A DNA stretch of 6,772 bases, taken from positions 1 through 6,772 of the forward strand of contig BNWK01000070.1 of assembly GCA_025998775.1 (NCBI GenBank), read 5' to 3'. Of this stretch, positions 6,710 through 6,772 are shown piece by piece (the first letter of the stretch is position 1; each line of letters starts with the position of its first letter). The notes under the pieces are model-generated. The model was not told where the DNA came from. It did no database searches and saw nothing but the letters and a program-made list of their open reading frames with translations. This DNA is from Alphaproteobacteria bacterium. GTDB taxonomy: Bacteria > Pseudomonadota > Alphaproteobacteria > UBA3830. The translations under genes and the position numbers were made by a program.

Positions 6710-6772
6710 CTTCGTAGCATAAACAAAATAAATCCAACACACACACACAAACACACACACACATATACATAC
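6710..6772 (-). other. Minus-gene intron reaching the window edge
   Basis: On the minus strand the window starts GTATGTATATGTGTG, a donor-like sequence matching the 6159 donor, followed by TG repeats and T-rich sequence to CTACGAAG (AG at 6711-6710). The 63 nt are the right size for an intron here, so an exon very probably ends just outside the window. If the acceptor is wrong, the ATG at 6718-6720 in the same frame could instead be a start codon. Confidence 0.65.

Overview
This window looks like nuclear DNA of a unicellular eukaryote. The readable genes are split by short GT...AG introns of about 65-180 bp. These introns are T- and TG-rich on the sense strand and end in pyrimidine tracts before the AG. 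Long A/T homopolymers and simple repeats lie between and inside genes, and no bacterial operon layout or ribosome binding sites are visible. Lineage cannot be fixed from sequence alone. TG-rich introns, homopolymers and low-complexity coding would fit a repeat-rich protist such as a foraminiferan/rhizarian, but that is only a guess. Ordinary stop codons are compatible with the standard genetic code.

Layout. (1) Positions 1-2831, plus strand: a long E/K/A-rich coiled-coil protein whose 5' end lies outside the window. It has a 2399-nt exon, a 177-nt intron and a second exon of 255 nt. It contains five 28-residue (four-heptad) repeats, a TPTQS linker, and a 33-residue module duplicated so that each copy stops at the same codon position next to an intron. 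(2) Positions 2832-4232: a TG-rich intron start, then a low-complexity region with open frames on both strands (acidic or Gly/Ala/Pro/Thr-rich on plus; Ser/Thr/Ala/Pro- or Gly-rich on minus). I cannot assign one gene model here. TG-rich tracts on the plus strand favour continued plus-strand transcription. (3) Positions 4233-4933: several candidate small plus-strand exons with good splice signals, the best being 4671-4753. They may be the 3' end of the first gene or a separate gene. (4) Positions 4934-5857: AT-rich, no gene I can support. (5) Positions 5858-6772, minus strand: the 3' part of a second coiled-coil protein in four exons with compatible phases, ending in TGA. The window ends on a GTATGT donor-like sequence of this gene's next upstream intron.

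The two confident genes converge tail to tail. Both encode soluble-looking coiled-coil proteins without a recognisable catalytic domain in view, so cytoskeletal, tethering or scaffold roles are plausible but unproven.
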